Assembly: GCF_003330845.1 (NCBI RefSeq)
Contig: NZ_CP026121.1
Span: 2,027,501-2,091,500 of the forward strand
Length of the DNA: 64,000 bases
Direction: 5' to 3'
Source: Streptomyces sp. Go-475
GTDB taxonomy: Bacteria; Actinomycetota; Actinomycetes; Streptomycetales; Streptomycetaceae
A program made the translations under genes and the position numbers. Positions within the stretch are counted from its first letter, which is position 1. Each line of letters opens with the position of its first letter. The notes beneath the pieces were generated by a model that made no database searches, was not told where the DNA came from, and was given only the letters and a program-made list of their open reading frames with translations. Below, piece after piece: positions 18,178 to 26,510 of this stretch.

Positions 18178-19620
18178 TCACCTTCGGTCGTCGACGAGCG
18201 GGGTCAGGGCCGGTGCCTCGCGGGGCGGCGGCACCTGTTGCCGCTGGGTGAGGCCGAAGGTGGTGAAGGCGGTGCGGCTCGGGAGCCGGTAGGCCTCCCT
18301 GCCGGTCAGGGAGTTGAGGATGATCGCGCCGCGCCAGGCGGTGAGGCCGAGGTCGGGTGTGCCGACGCCGTGGGTGTGGGTCTCGGCGTTCTGGACGTAC
18401 ACCGAGCCGGAGACGGACGGGTCGAGGACGAGCCGGTGGTCCTCGTCGACGCGCGGGCGTTCCTGGCTGTCGCGGCGCATGTAGGGGTCGAGGCCGGCGA
18501 GGACGCGGTCGAGGGGGCGTTCGCGGTAGCCGGTGGCGAGGACGACGGCGTCGGTGGTGAGGCGGGAGCGGCTGTCCTGGCGGGCGTGTTCCAGGTGCAG
18601 TTCCACTTTGGTCGTGGCGACGCGGCCGGCGGTGCGGACGCGGACGCCCGGGGTGAGGACGGCGTCGGGCCAGCCGCCGTGCAGGGTGCGGCGGTAGAGC
18701 TCGTCGTGGATGGCGGCGATGGTGCCGGCGTCGATGCCCTTGTGGAGCTGCCACTGTCCGGCGACGAGCCGGTCGCGGGCGGTCTCGGGCAGGGCGTGGA
18801 AGTAGCGGGTGTGGTCGGGGGTGAAGTGCTCCAGGCCGAGCTTGGAGTACTCCATGGGGGCGAAGGCCTCGGTGCGGCCGAGCCAGTGGAGTTTCTCGCG
18901 TCCGGCGGGCCGGTTGCGGAGCAGGTCGAGGAAGATCTCGGCGCCGGACTGTCCGATGCCGACGACGGTGACGTGTTCGGCGGCGAGGAGGGCGGCGCGG
19001 TGGTCGAGGTAGTCGGCGGCGTGCAGGACCGGGACGCCGGGGGCCTCGGCGAGGGGTTTGAGGGGGTCGGGGACGTAGGGCTCGGTGCCGATGCCGAGGA
19101 CGACGTTGCGGGTGTACGTCCGGCCGAGGGCCTCTGCTTCGCCGTCGGTGTCGAGTTGGGTGAAGTCGACTTCGAACAGGTCGCGTTCGGGGTTCCAGCG
19201 GACGGCGTCGACCTGGTGGCCGAAGTGCAGGCCGGGGAGGTTCTCGGAGACCCAGCGGCAGTAGGCGTCGTACTCGGCGCGCTGGATGTGGAACCGCTCG
19301 GCGAAGTAGAAGGGGAAGAGCCGTTCGCGGGACCTGAGCCAGTTGAGGAAGGTCCAGGGGCTGGTGGGGTCGGCGAGGGTGACCAGGTCGGCGAGGAACG
19401 GGACCTGGATGGTGGTGTCTTCGATGAGCAGGCCGGGGTGCCAGGCGAAGGCGGGGCGCTGGTCGTAGAAGGCGGGGTCGAGGCCGTCGAGCGGGTGGGC
19501 GAGGGCGGCGAGGGAGAGGTTGGCGGGGCCGATGCCGACGCCGACGAGGTCGCGGGGGGCGTCGGGCTCGTGGTGCGGGTGGGGCGTGGGGGTGGGGTCG
19601 GGGGTCGGTGGGGGGTTCAT
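18178..19620 (-). CDS. L-lysine/L-ornithine/diamine N-monooxygenase (siderophore type)
   Basis: A 480-aa flavoprotein of the IucD/PvdA/DesB family that N-hydroxylates an amine, the first committed step to hydroxamate siderophores. After a Pro/His-rich leader, the FAD motif is GVGIGPANLSLAAL. LADLVTLADPTSPWTFLNWL is a family hallmark. The NADPH-binding loop is VVGIGQSGAEIFLDLL, and DAVVLATGYRERPLD is the C-terminal FAD/substrate motif. Its ATG overlaps the stop of the upstream decarboxylase gene by four bases (ATGA), so the two are translationally coupled. The pairing suggests that the hydroxylated substrate is a decarboxylated diamine such as cadaverine or putrescine. No acetyltransferase or siderophore synthetase is adjacent. 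Confidence 0.87.
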   Translation of the reverse strand: MNPPPTPDPTPTPHPHHEPDAPRDLVGVGIGPANLSLAALAHPLDGLDPAFYDQRPAFAWHPGLLIEDTTIQVPFLADLVTLADPTSPWTFLNWLRSRERLFPFYFAERFHIQRAEYDAYCRWVSENLPGLHFGHQVDAVRWNPERDLFEVDFTQLDTDGEAEALGRTYTRNVVLGIGTEPYVPDPLKPLAEAPGVPVLHAADYLDHRAALLAAEHVTVVGIGQSGAEIFLDLLRNRPAGREKLHWLGRTEAFAPMEYSKLGLEHFTPDHTRYFHALPETARDRLVAGQWQLHKGIDAGTIAAIHDELYRRTLHGGWPDAVLTPGVRVRTAGRVATTKVELHLEHARQDSRSRLTTDAVVLATGYRERPLDRVLAGLDPYMRRDSQERPRVDEDHRLVLDPSVSGSVYVQNAETHTHGVGTPDLGLTAWRGAIILNSLTGREAYRLPSRTAFTTFGLTQRQQVPPPREAPALTPLVDDRR

Positions 19621-21017
19621 CGGGGGGTGTGTCCTTCCGCGAGTGTCGCTCGGCGCGCTGCCACGAGGTGCAGCAGGGCGGCCAGGTCGTCGGGGCCGGT
19701 GGCGGGGTTGAGGAGGGTGGCCTTGAGCCAGAGCCGGCCGTCGAGGCGGGCCCGGCCGAGGACGGCGCGGCCGTCGGTGAGGAGCGCGCGGCGTACGGCG
19801 GCGACGGTGGTGTCGGGGGCGCCCGCGGGCCGGAACAGCACGGTGCTGATGACGGGCGGGGCGTGCAGTTCGAAGCCGGGGTGTTCGTGGACGAGGGCGG
19901 CGAAGTCGCGGGCGCGGGCGCACACCTGGTCGACGAGTGTGCCGAGGCCGTGGCGGCCGAGGGTCTTGAGGGTGACGGCGAGTTTGAGGACGTCGGGGCG
20001 GCGGGTGGTGCGCAGGGAGCGGCCGAGGAGGTCGGGCAGGCCGGCTTCGGTGTCGTCGGTGGCGTTCAGGTAGTCGGCGCGCTGCCGCAGGGCGGTGAGG
20101 TCGTGTGCGTCTTTGACGGCGAGGAGGCCTGCGGCGACCGGTTGCCAGCCGAGCTTGTGCAGGTCGAGGGTGACGGTGTCGGCGGCGTCGAGGCCGGTGA
20201 GGCGGGTGCGGTGCCGGTCGCTGAAGAGGAGGCCTCCGCCGTAGGCGGCGTCGATGTGCAGCCGGGCGCCGTGGGCGGTGCAGCGGGCGGCGATCTCGGG
20301 CAGGGGGTCGATGTGTCCGGCGTCGGTGGTGCCGGCGGTGGCGGCGACGAGCAGGGGGCCGGGCAGGCGGGTGAGGACCGCGTCGAGCGCGGTGGGGTCG
20401 ATCGTTCCGTCCGGGGCGGGGACGACGACGGGTTCGGGCAGTCCGAGCAGCCAGGCGGCGCGTGGGAGCGAGTGGTGGGCGTTCGCCCCGACGACGAGCC
20501 GTGGGGTGCCGCCGCAGGCCTCCCGGGCGAGGAGCAGGGCGAGTTGGTTGGACTCGGTGCCGCCGGTGGTGATGACGGAGTCGGGGGGTCCGCTCTGTCC
20601 GGAGCCGTAGATCTCTCCGGCCAGTGCCGCTGTGACCATCGCCTCCAGTTCCGAGGCGGCCGGGGCCTGGTCCCAGGAGTCCAGGGACGGGTTGAGGGCG
20701 GAGGCGGCGAGGTCGGCGGCGGTGGCGACGGCGAGGGGCGGGCAGTGGAGGTGGGCGGCGCACAGGGGGTGGGCCGGGTCGGCGGCGCCCTCGGCGAAGG
20801 CGCGGACCAGGGTCCGCAGGGCGTGTGGGTCGCCCTGGTCGGGCAGGACTTCGCCCACGGCGTCCCGTAGGCGCGCGGCGACCGCGTCCGGCCCGCCCGC
20901 CGGCAGCGGCCCGCCCCGGGCCCGGGCGCCGGCGTCCAGCGCGTCGAGCACGGTGTCGAGCAACGGGCGCAGGGCGTACGGGCCTGCTGGGCCTGAGGCG
21001 AGGGGCGGCGTGCTCAT
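19617..21017 (-). CDS. PLP-dependent group II decarboxylase (DesA-like)
   Basis: A 466-aa pyridoxal-phosphate decarboxylase of the DDC/diaminobutyrate/lysine group. Motifs: SLDSWDQAPAASELE near residue 115, VITTGGTESNQLAL, HIDAAYGGGLLF with the PLP-pairing Asp, and LDLHKLGWQPVAAG with the Schiff-base lysine. It probably converts lysine or ornithine to cadaverine or putrescine to feed the N-monooxygenase encoded four bases into its stop codon. GGAGGA sits well in front of the ATG at 21017. Homologues include DesA of desferrioxamine synthesis, but desC and desD equivalents are absent. Substrate choice cannot be decided by eye. Confidence 0.87.
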   Translation of the reverse strand: MSTPPLASGPAGPYALRPLLDTVLDALDAGARARGGPLPAGGPDAVAARLRDAVGEVLPDQGDPHALRTLVRAFAEGAADPAHPLCAAHLHCPPLAVATAADLAASALNPSLDSWDQAPAASELEAMVTAALAGEIYGSGQSGPPDSVITTGGTESNQLALLLAREACGGTPRLVVGANAHHSLPRAAWLLGLPEPVVVPAPDGTIDPTALDAVLTRLPGPLLVAATAGTTDAGHIDPLPEIAARCTAHGARLHIDAAYGGGLLFSDRHRTRLTGLDAADTVTLDLHKLGWQPVAAGLLAVKDAHDLTALRQRADYLNATDDTEAGLPDLLGRSLRTTRRPDVLKLAVTLKTLGRHGLGTLVDQVCARARDFAALVHEHPGFELHAPPVISTVLFRPAGAPDTTVAAVRRALLTDGRAVLGRARLDGRLWLKATLLNPATGPDDLAALLHLVAARRATLAEGHTPR

Positions 21018-21356
21018 GGGCTGTCCTCCGGTGCGCGGGGCGGCGCGCCCGAATAGCCCAACGACGGGACCCGGGTGGAGGTACGTCCGTACGGGGAGAA
21101 CGTGTCGGAGCCGCACGGGTCCGGGACGGGGCGTGGGGTCGCGCCCGGGGCGCCCGTCGCCACGGCACCACCAGGGCGGGCCCGGGCCGCCCCGGTGGCG
21201 CCCCCATTCACAGCACCACCGAGGCCGGGCCCGGGGTCGCCCCGGCGCGCCCGCCCCCACACAGCGCCCAGGGCCTGGGCGGATCGGCGGGTGAGGCGGC
21301 CGGGTGCGCCGGGCCTCAGGGTGCGGTCCGTGCCCGTTCGTCCGGGGCGTCAGGTT
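21018..21356. other. 339-bp GC-rich intergenic region, low complexity
   Basis: Lies between the decarboxylase start and the aminopeptidase stop (both minus strand). It contains imperfect CG-rich repeats (GCCCGGGGYGCCC, CACCACC variants) around 21130-21260 and should include the decarboxylase promoter. No iron-box palindrome was found. Confidence 0.55.
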
Positions 21357-23870
21357 CTAGGTGTTCTGGGGCTCCTGGTCGGTTCGGGTGCCCTGGACGC
21401 GTAGTGCGCGGGACAGGTCGTCGAGTTGGTCGATGAGTTTGCGGCGCAGGGCGGGGACCGGGTCGGCGTCGCGCAGGCACTCCTCGCCGAGGCGGAGGTT
21501 GTCCGTGTCGACGGCGTGGGCGGGGAAGGCGTCGCGGCCGACGGCCCCGGCGATGGCTGGGCCGCGGCGGTCGGCGACGGCGACCGCGTCGGTGTAGTAG
21601 CGCGGCACGTACTCCCGCACGAGGTCGGCCTGTTCCGGCTGCCAGAAGCCGGCGGCGGTGGCGGTGAAGAGGTAGTTGGACAGCTCGTCGGAGCCGAACA
21701 TCGCCTCCCACGCGCGGGTCTTGGCCTCCGGGTCGGGCAGGGCGGCCCGGCAGCGGGCGGCGCCCTCCTGGCCGGTGGCGCTCGGGTCGCGGTCGAGTTC
21801 GGCGGCGATGGCGGTCTCGTCGGTCGCGCCGAGGACGGCGAGCCGGGCCAGGACGCGCCAGCGCAGTTCGGGGTCGAGCTCCGGGCCGCCGGGGACGGTG
21901 CCGTCGGCGAGCCAGGCGGCGATGGTGTCGGGGTGGGCGGCCACGTCGATGCGGTGGCGTACGGCGATCAGGCGCAGGCCGGGGTTGTCGCCGTCCTCGG
22001 TGCGGCGGATGAGGTCGCGGCACAGCTCGGAGAGGGTGGCGAGGGCGGCGGGCCGCTCCTCGGGGGTGACGTAGCGGTCGGCGATGTGCGTGGACGCGAA
22101 GGCCAGCACGCCCTGGACGATGGCGAGGTCGGTCTCCAGGGGGAGGTGGGCGCGGGCCGTCTCCAGGTAGGCGGCGGGGGCGAGTTCGCCGTCGCGGACG
22201 GCGTCCCGCAGGGCGTTCCAGACGACCGCGCGGGTGAGCGGCTCGGGCAGGCCGGACAGGTCCTTGCGGACGGTCTCGAAGGACTCGGGGTCGAAGCGGA
22301 CCTTGGCGTAGGTGAGGTCGCCGTCGTTGAGGAGGAGCAGCGCCGGGCGCTTGCCGATGGGGTGGGCGCCGTCCTGCGGGAGGTCCAGGTGGAGGCGTTC
22401 GCGCAGGACGAGGTGGCCGCCGTCGTCGCCGAGGTCCCGGTCGTACAGGCCGGCGGCGATGCGGTGGGGGCGGCTGCCGGCGCGATCGACGGTGAGGGCG
22501 CAGGTGCCGTGTTCGCCGGGGGCGACGCGCGGGGTGAGGGTGTCGACCCCGGTGGTGCGCAGCCATGCGTCGGCCCAGGCGTGGACGTCGCGTTCGGTGG
22601 CGCTCGCGAGGTTGTCGATGAAGTCGGCGAGGGTGGCGTTGGCGAACTTGTGCCGGGCGAAGTGCGTGTTGATGCCGGCGAGGAAGTCCTTCTCGCCGAG
22701 CCAGGCGACCAGTTGCCGCAGCGCGCTGGCGCCCTTGGCGTAGGAGATGCCGTCGAAGTTGAGCAGCGCGGAGGCGGTGTCGTCGACGGCTTCGGGGGCG
22801 ACGGGGTGGGTGGAGGGGCGCTGGTCGGCGTCGTAGCCCCAGGACTTGCGGGCGACGCCGAAGTCGGTCCAGGTGTCGGTGAAGCGGGTCGCCTCGGTGA
22901 GGGTCTGGTAGCCCATGTACTCGGCGAAGGACTCGTTGAGCCAGATGTCGTCCCACCACTTGAGGGTGACGAGGTCGCCGAACCACATGTGGGCCATCTC
23001 GTGGGCGATGACCATGGCGCGGGTCTGGCGCTCGGTGTCGGTGACGGCGGAGCGGTAGACGAACTCGTCGCGGAAGGTGACCAGTCCGGGGTTCTCCATG
23101 GCGCCGGCGTTGAACTCGGGGACGAACGCCTGGTCGTAGGAGTCGAAGGGGTAGGGCTCGGCGAACTTCTCGTGGTAGCGGTCGTAGCACTGCCGGGTGA
23201 TCTCGAAGAGTTCGTCGGCGTCCGTGTCCAGGTAGGGGGCCAGGGAGCGGCGGCAGTGGATGCCGAAGGGCAGGCCGCGGTGTTCGGTGCGCACGGAGTG
23301 CCAGGGGCCGGCGGCGACGGCGACGAGGTAGGTGGAGATCAGCGGTGTGGGGGCGGCCTGCCAGAGGCCGTTCCCGGTGTGCTCGGTGATGCCGTTGGCG
23401 AGGACGGTCCAGCCCTCGGGGGCCTTCACGGACAGTTCGAAGACGGCTTTCAGGTCGGGCTGGTCGAAGGCGGCGAAGACGCGCTGGACGTCGTCCAGGA
23501 AGAGCTGTGTGTAGACGTACGTCTCGCCGTCGGTGGGGTCGGTGAAGCGGTGCATGCCCTCGCCGGTGCGGGAGTAGCGCATGTGGGCGTGGACGCGCAG
23601 TTCGTGCTCGCCGGCGGTGAGGTTCTTCAGGGGGAGTCGGTTGCCGTCGAGGGCTTCGGGGTCCAGGGGTTGTCCGTCGAGGGTGACGGAGCGCAGCTCG
23701 GCGGGCTTGACCTCGACGAAGGTGTCCCCGTCCGCGCGGGCGCTGAACCTGATCGCGGTACGGGAGCCGAAGGTGTCGTCGCCGCTGGTCAGGTCGAGTT
23801 CGATCGTGTAGCGGTGGACGTCGAGGAGCTCTGCTCGGGTCTGCGCTTCGTCGCGCGTCAGTACGGACAT
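21357..23870 (-). CDS. pepN: Aminopeptidase N (M1 family)
   Basis: An 837-aa zinc aminopeptidase that removes N-terminal residues from peptides in the cytoplasm. The exopeptidase motif is GAMEN and the zinc site is HEMAHMWFGD followed by NESFAEYMG, giving the HEXXH-x18-E pattern. The N-terminal domain starts SVLTRDEAQTRAELLDVHRY, and the C-terminal half is the ERAP1-like helical domain (about residues 520-830). Full length for a bacterial M1 enzyme. ATG at 23870 is given; an in-frame ATG three codons upstream (23879) is equally possible. Streptomycetes usually carry more than one pepN; which paralogue this is cannot be told here. Confidence 0.93.
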   Translation of the reverse strand: MSVLTRDEAQTRAELLDVHRYTIELDLTSGDDTFGSRTAIRFSARADGDTFVEVKPAELRSVTLDGQPLDPEALDGNRLPLKNLTAGEHELRVHAHMRYSRTGEGMHRFTDPTDGETYVYTQLFLDDVQRVFAAFDQPDLKAVFELSVKAPEGWTVLANGITEHTGNGLWQAAPTPLISTYLVAVAAGPWHSVRTEHRGLPFGIHCRRSLAPYLDTDADELFEITRQCYDRYHEKFAEPYPFDSYDQAFVPEFNAGAMENPGLVTFRDEFVYRSAVTDTERQTRAMVIAHEMAHMWFGDLVTLKWWDDIWLNESFAEYMGYQTLTEATRFTDTWTDFGVARKSWGYDADQRPSTHPVAPEAVDDTASALLNFDGISYAKGASALRQLVAWLGEKDFLAGINTHFARHKFANATLADFIDNLASATERDVHAWADAWLRTTGVDTLTPRVAPGEHGTCALTVDRAGSRPHRIAAGLYDRDLGDDGGHLVLRERLHLDLPQDGAHPIGKRPALLLLNDGDLTYAKVRFDPESFETVRKDLSGLPEPLTRAVVWNALRDAVRDGELAPAAYLETARAHLPLETDLAIVQGVLAFASTHIADRYVTPEERPAALATLSELCRDLIRRTEDGDNPGLRLIAVRHRIDVAAHPDTIAAWLADGTVPGGPELDPELRWRVLARLAVLGATDETAIAAELDRDPSATGQEGAARCRAALPDPEAKTRAWEAMFGSDELSNYLFTATAAGFWQPEQADLVREYVPRYYTDAVAVADRRGPAIAGAVGRDAFPAHAVDTDNLRLGEECLRDADPVPALRRKLIDQLDDLSRALRVQGTRTDQEPQNT

Positions 23871-23937
23871 GCAGGACATGCTGCCTGATGGCAGGTGCAA
23901 GGCACAGAGGCGGATCGGTACGCGCCCAATGTCCGGT

Positions 23938-24489
23938 CTATGTGCGGTCTTTTTCGAGCTCCCCGGCGTGCGCCCCCATGGGTCGCTGGGTCGGTACGCG
24001 GGCGTCCGGACGGGGCAGGCCGGGGCGCGGGGGGTGTGCGGTGATCTCGGTGTGCTCGCGGACGACGGAGCGCAGCCGGCGCACCTCCCGTTCCAGGGCG
24101 AGGTGGCGCCGGTGGGTGTCGTAGAGGTAGCGGACCTTGGTGCGCAGGGCCCAGGGGTCCACGGGTTTGAGGACGAGGTCGGCGACGCCGAGTCCGAAGG
24201 CGGCGGTGGTGAGTTCGTGGTCGGCGCCGAATCCGGTGAGCAGGATGACGGGGATGTGCTGGGTCTGTTCGACGCGCCGCATGTAGCGCACGACCTCCAG
24301 TCCGCTGACGCCGGGCATGCGCACGTCGAGCAGGAGCAGGCCGACCTGGCCACGGAGGACCTGCTTGAGTGCCTCGTCGCCGCTGGTGGCCCGGGCGAGC
24401 TGGTAGCCCAGCGGGGCCAGGGCGCTCTCCAGCGCGTACAGCGTGTCCTCGTGGTCGTCGACGATGAGGATCCTGGTATCCGACGGCAT
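23938..24489 (-). CDS. Single-domain response regulator
   Basis: A 183-aa CheY-like protein. The receiver spans about residues 1-120: acidic pair in LIVDDHEDT, phospho-acceptor Asp in LLLLDVRMPG, Thr in LLTGFG, Lys in LVLKPVDPWALR. No DNA-binding or enzymatic output domain follows, only a short amphipathic helix (LALEREVRRLRSVVREH) and a Pro/Arg-rich tail. It probably works by protein-protein contact or phosphorelay. The ATG at 24489 has GGGAGGGG about ten bases upstream. No sensor kinase is adjacent, so it is an orphan. Two inverted repeats lie just upstream at 24535-24582. Confidence 0.86.
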   Translation of the reverse strand: MPSDTRILIVDDHEDTLYALESALAPLGYQLARATSGDEALKQVLRGQVGLLLLDVRMPGVSGLEVVRYMRRVEQTQHIPVILLTGFGADHELTTAAFGLGVADLVLKPVDPWALRTKVRYLYDTHRRHLALEREVRRLRSVVREHTEITAHPPRPGLPRPDARVPTQRPMGAHAGELEKDRT

Positions 24490-24534
24490 GGCCCGGCGCC
24501 CCTCCCTCGTGGAGGACCAGAGTAATGCGCGACA

Positions 24535-24582
24535 CTGACGGGCAGTGCTCGTCAGCTGACATGCTGTGCACAGCGCAGCATG
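24535..24582. promoter_or_regulatory. Two tandem inverted repeats between aroQ-type gene and response regulator
   Basis: CTGACG (24535-24540) pairs with CGTCAG (24550-24555), and CATGCTG (24560-24566) with CAGCATG (24576-24582). Both have nine-base spacers, with centres 26 bp apart. They may be operators for the response regulator gene or the 3' structure of the chorismate mutase mRNA. Confidence 0.4.
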
Positions 24583-24616
24583 CACCGCCCGGGGCGCCGT
24601 GTCACCACCCCCGAGG

Positions 24617-24967
24617 TCAGTTACCGGCGGTCGCGGCGCCGTTGAGTGCCTCGTCGGCGATGCGCTCGTGGTGGCGGATCACCTCGGCGACGATGAAGTT
24701 GAGGAATTTCTCCGCGAAGGCCGGGTCCAGTTTGGCGTTCTCGGCGAGGGCGCGCAGCCGGGCGATCTGGCGGGCCTCGCGCGCCGGGTCGGCGGGCGGC
24801 AGCTGGTGGCGCGCCTTGAGGTGGCCGACCTGCTGGGTGCACTTGAAGCGCTCGGCGAGCATGTGGACGACGGCGGCGTCGATGTTGTCGATGCTGTCGC
24901 GCAGCCGGGCGAGTTCGTCGCGGACGGCGGGGTCGACGTCACCGGTGGCGGTGTTGCTGGTGGTCAT
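24617..24967 (-). CDS. Chorismate mutase (AroQ class)
   Basis: A 116-aa all-helical chorismate mutase converting chorismate to prephenate on the route to Phe and Tyr. The diagnostic first helix is LARLRDSIDNIDAAVVHMLAERF, followed by CTQQVGHLKARHQLPPADPARE, where Arg and Lys residues line the active site. The third helix is FLNFIVAEVIRHHERIA. A single domain with no prephenate dehydratase fusion and no signal peptide, so the cytoplasmic free-standing type. The ATG at 24967 lacks a clear ribosome site. The preceding gene (GNAT) ends 45 bp upstream on the same strand, so the two may share a transcript. Confidence 0.92.
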   Translation of the reverse strand: MTTSNTATGDVDPAVRDELARLRDSIDNIDAAVVHMLAERFKCTQQVGHLKARHQLPPADPAREARQIARLRALAENAKLDPAFAEKFLNFIVAEVIRHHERIADEALNGAATAGN

Positions 24968-25012
24968 GGAGGGTCAGCGTAGAGGGCGGGGGCCGGGCGG
25001 CCGCAGGGTGTC

Positions 25013-25465
25013 TCACGCATCGGCCGGGGCGAGCCGCTTGTGGAAGTAGACGTCCTCGTGGCCGCCGGGCACGCCCTCGATGCGGGCCCGTTCGCGGTAG
25101 CCGAGCCGCGGGTAGAAGCCGGGGGCCTGGAAGCTGTACGTGGAGACGATCATGTCGGTGCAGCCGCGCCGGACGGCCTCGGCCTCCGCGGCGCGCATCA
25201 GGCGGCTGCCCCAGCCGGCGTGCCGCTGGTCCTCGCGCACCCAGAGCATGTCCACCGAGCACAGGCTGCCCCAGGTCCAGGCGGTGAGGCCGCCGACCAG
25301 TTCGCCGGTCGCGTCGGTGGCGCGGACGGAGAGGGGTTCGGTGGGGGCGCCGTCGGCGGCGGCGGTGTTGAAGGCGGTGAGTTCCTCGTCGAGCCGCTTT
25401 TCGAGGTCGTCGTCCTGGCCGCCCACCTGGAGCGCGTCGGCCACGGAGCGCTGTTCGCCGGTCAC
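25013..25465 (-). CDS. GNAT-family N-acetyltransferase
   Basis: A 150-aa single-domain acetyltransferase. The acetyl-CoA pyrophosphate loop is visible as EDQRHAGWGSRLMRAAEAEA (the Q/R-x-x-G-x-G/A pattern), preceded by the strand LCSVDMLWV and followed by IVSTYSFQAPGFYPRLGY, a GNAT C-terminal block. The target is unknown. The GTG start at 25465 gives a protein of typical length; upstream sequence in the same frame is Arg/Pro-rich and unconvincing. It reads leftward toward the chorismate mutase gene and is divergent from the HEXXH gene across 123 bp. Confidence 0.82.
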   Translation of the reverse strand: MTGEQRSVADALQVGGQDDDLEKRLDEELTAFNTAAADGAPTEPLSVRATDATGELVGGLTAWTWGSLCSVDMLWVREDQRHAGWGSRLMRAAEAEAVRRGCTDMIVSTYSFQAPGFYPRLGYRERARIEGVPGGHEDVYFHKRLAPADA

Positions 25466-25588
25466 GGCCCGGATTCTGCCAGCGGCTCCGGGGCAGGACG
25501 ACCGGTTTTCGCCGCGGCGGGGCCGGTCCGGGGCGCGGCGCGGGCTCGTACAGTGGAGTCGGGTTGAGGGGCGTCTTGGGGGTGAGGC

Positions 25589-26476
25589 GTGGCCAACGAC
25601 GGGCCGGTCGAGCACGGCTACCCGCATCTGGAGACGGTGCGGGCCGCGATCACGGCGCTGTACAGGCGGCTGTCGTACGACACGATCCAGACGTTCGCGA
25701 CCAGCGTGCTCCCCGCCGACGTGGCGTTCGGCGACACCGACGACCTGTATCTGGGGGCGCAGCGGGTGGCGCGGGAGCTGGTGCGGCACTACCGGCTGCC
25801 GGACGCGCGGCTGATCGTGAGCTTCCGGGAGATGCGGCACGCGGCGAACGTCGAGCTCGCGGCCGGGCCGGAGTACTTCGTGGAGCTGAACGACCGGTTC
25901 CGTACGCATCGGCGGGACGTCGGGGCGGCCCTCGCGCACGAGGTGACGCACGTGTACCTGCACCGGCTGGACCTGTCCTTCCCGGGGGTGCGGGACAACG
26001 AGATCCTGACGGACACGGCGACGACGTACCTGGGCGCGGGGTGGCTGCTGCTGGACGCGTACCGGGAGGACGGGGCGTCGTCGCAGAAGCTGGGGTATCT
26101 CACGCCGGAGGAGTTCGGGTACGTGCTGGCCAAGCGGGCGCTGCTGTTCGGGGAGGACCCGTCGGTGTGGTTCACCAGTCCGCAGGCGTACACGGCGTAC
26201 GTGAAGGGCAGGGAGCTGGCCCGTCGCGACGGGCAGCAGCCGCCGTTGACCGCGGCGGGGTGGGCGGGGCGGCGGAGGTACGCCAGGGACCGGCGGCACG
26301 CGTCGGCGGGGCCGCCGCAGCCGGGGGTGCGGTACGCGTTCTCCCCGGACGGGGGCGGCCGGTTGCGGGTGTCGTTCCCCTGTCCGACGTGTCATCAGCG
26401 GATCAGGGTGCCGGTGCGGGGGCGCGTTCGGGCGCGGTGCGCGTTGTGCCGGAGCGTGCTGGAGTGCGATACGTGA
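25589..26476 (+). CDS. Putative zinc metalloprotease-like protein with C-terminal zinc ribbon (unrecognised family)
   Basis: A 295-aa protein I do not recognise by name. Residues around 115-122 contain HEVTH in ALAHEVTHVYLHRLD, an HEXXH zinc-protease signature. It is followed about 18 residues later by NEILTDTATTYLGAG, where Glu or Asp could supply the third ligand. The C-terminal 40 residues contain CPTCHQRI and, after a basic turn, CALCRSVLEC: a four-cysteine zinc ribbon. No signal peptide or membrane segment, so cytoplasmic. The region between is rich in Arg and Gly. The GTG at 25589 is close to GAGG, which is a short spacing. It may be a peptidase or a scaffold; function is open. Confidence 0.75.
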   Translation: MANDGPVEHGYPHLETVRAAITALYRRLSYDTIQTFATSVLPADVAFGDTDDLYLGAQRVARELVRHYRLPDARLIVSFREMRHAANVELAAGPEYFVELNDRFRTHRRDVGAALAHEVTHVYLHRLDLSFPGVRDNEILTDTATTYLGAGWLLLDAYREDGASSQKLGYLTPEEFGYVLAKRALLFGEDPSVWFTSPQAYTAYVKGRELARRDGQQPPLTAAGWAGRRRYARDRRHASAGPPQPGVRYAFSPDGGGRLRVSFPCPTCHQRIRVPVRGRVRARCALCRSVLECDT

Positions 26477-26510
26477 GCTGTGCGCCGGGGGGCGCGGTCG
26501 GGGCGTGCGC

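Noticed and set aside
21018..21110. Iron box for the siderophore-precursor genes
   Set aside because: No TTAGGTTAGGCTAACCTAA-like palindrome is present; only unrelated short matches occur.
19621..21207. Fusion of the N-monooxygenase with an upstream 500-residue Arg/Pro-rich region
   Set aside because: The upstream part is the decarboxylase gene read in another frame; the monooxygenase begins at the ATG overlapping the decarboxylase stop.
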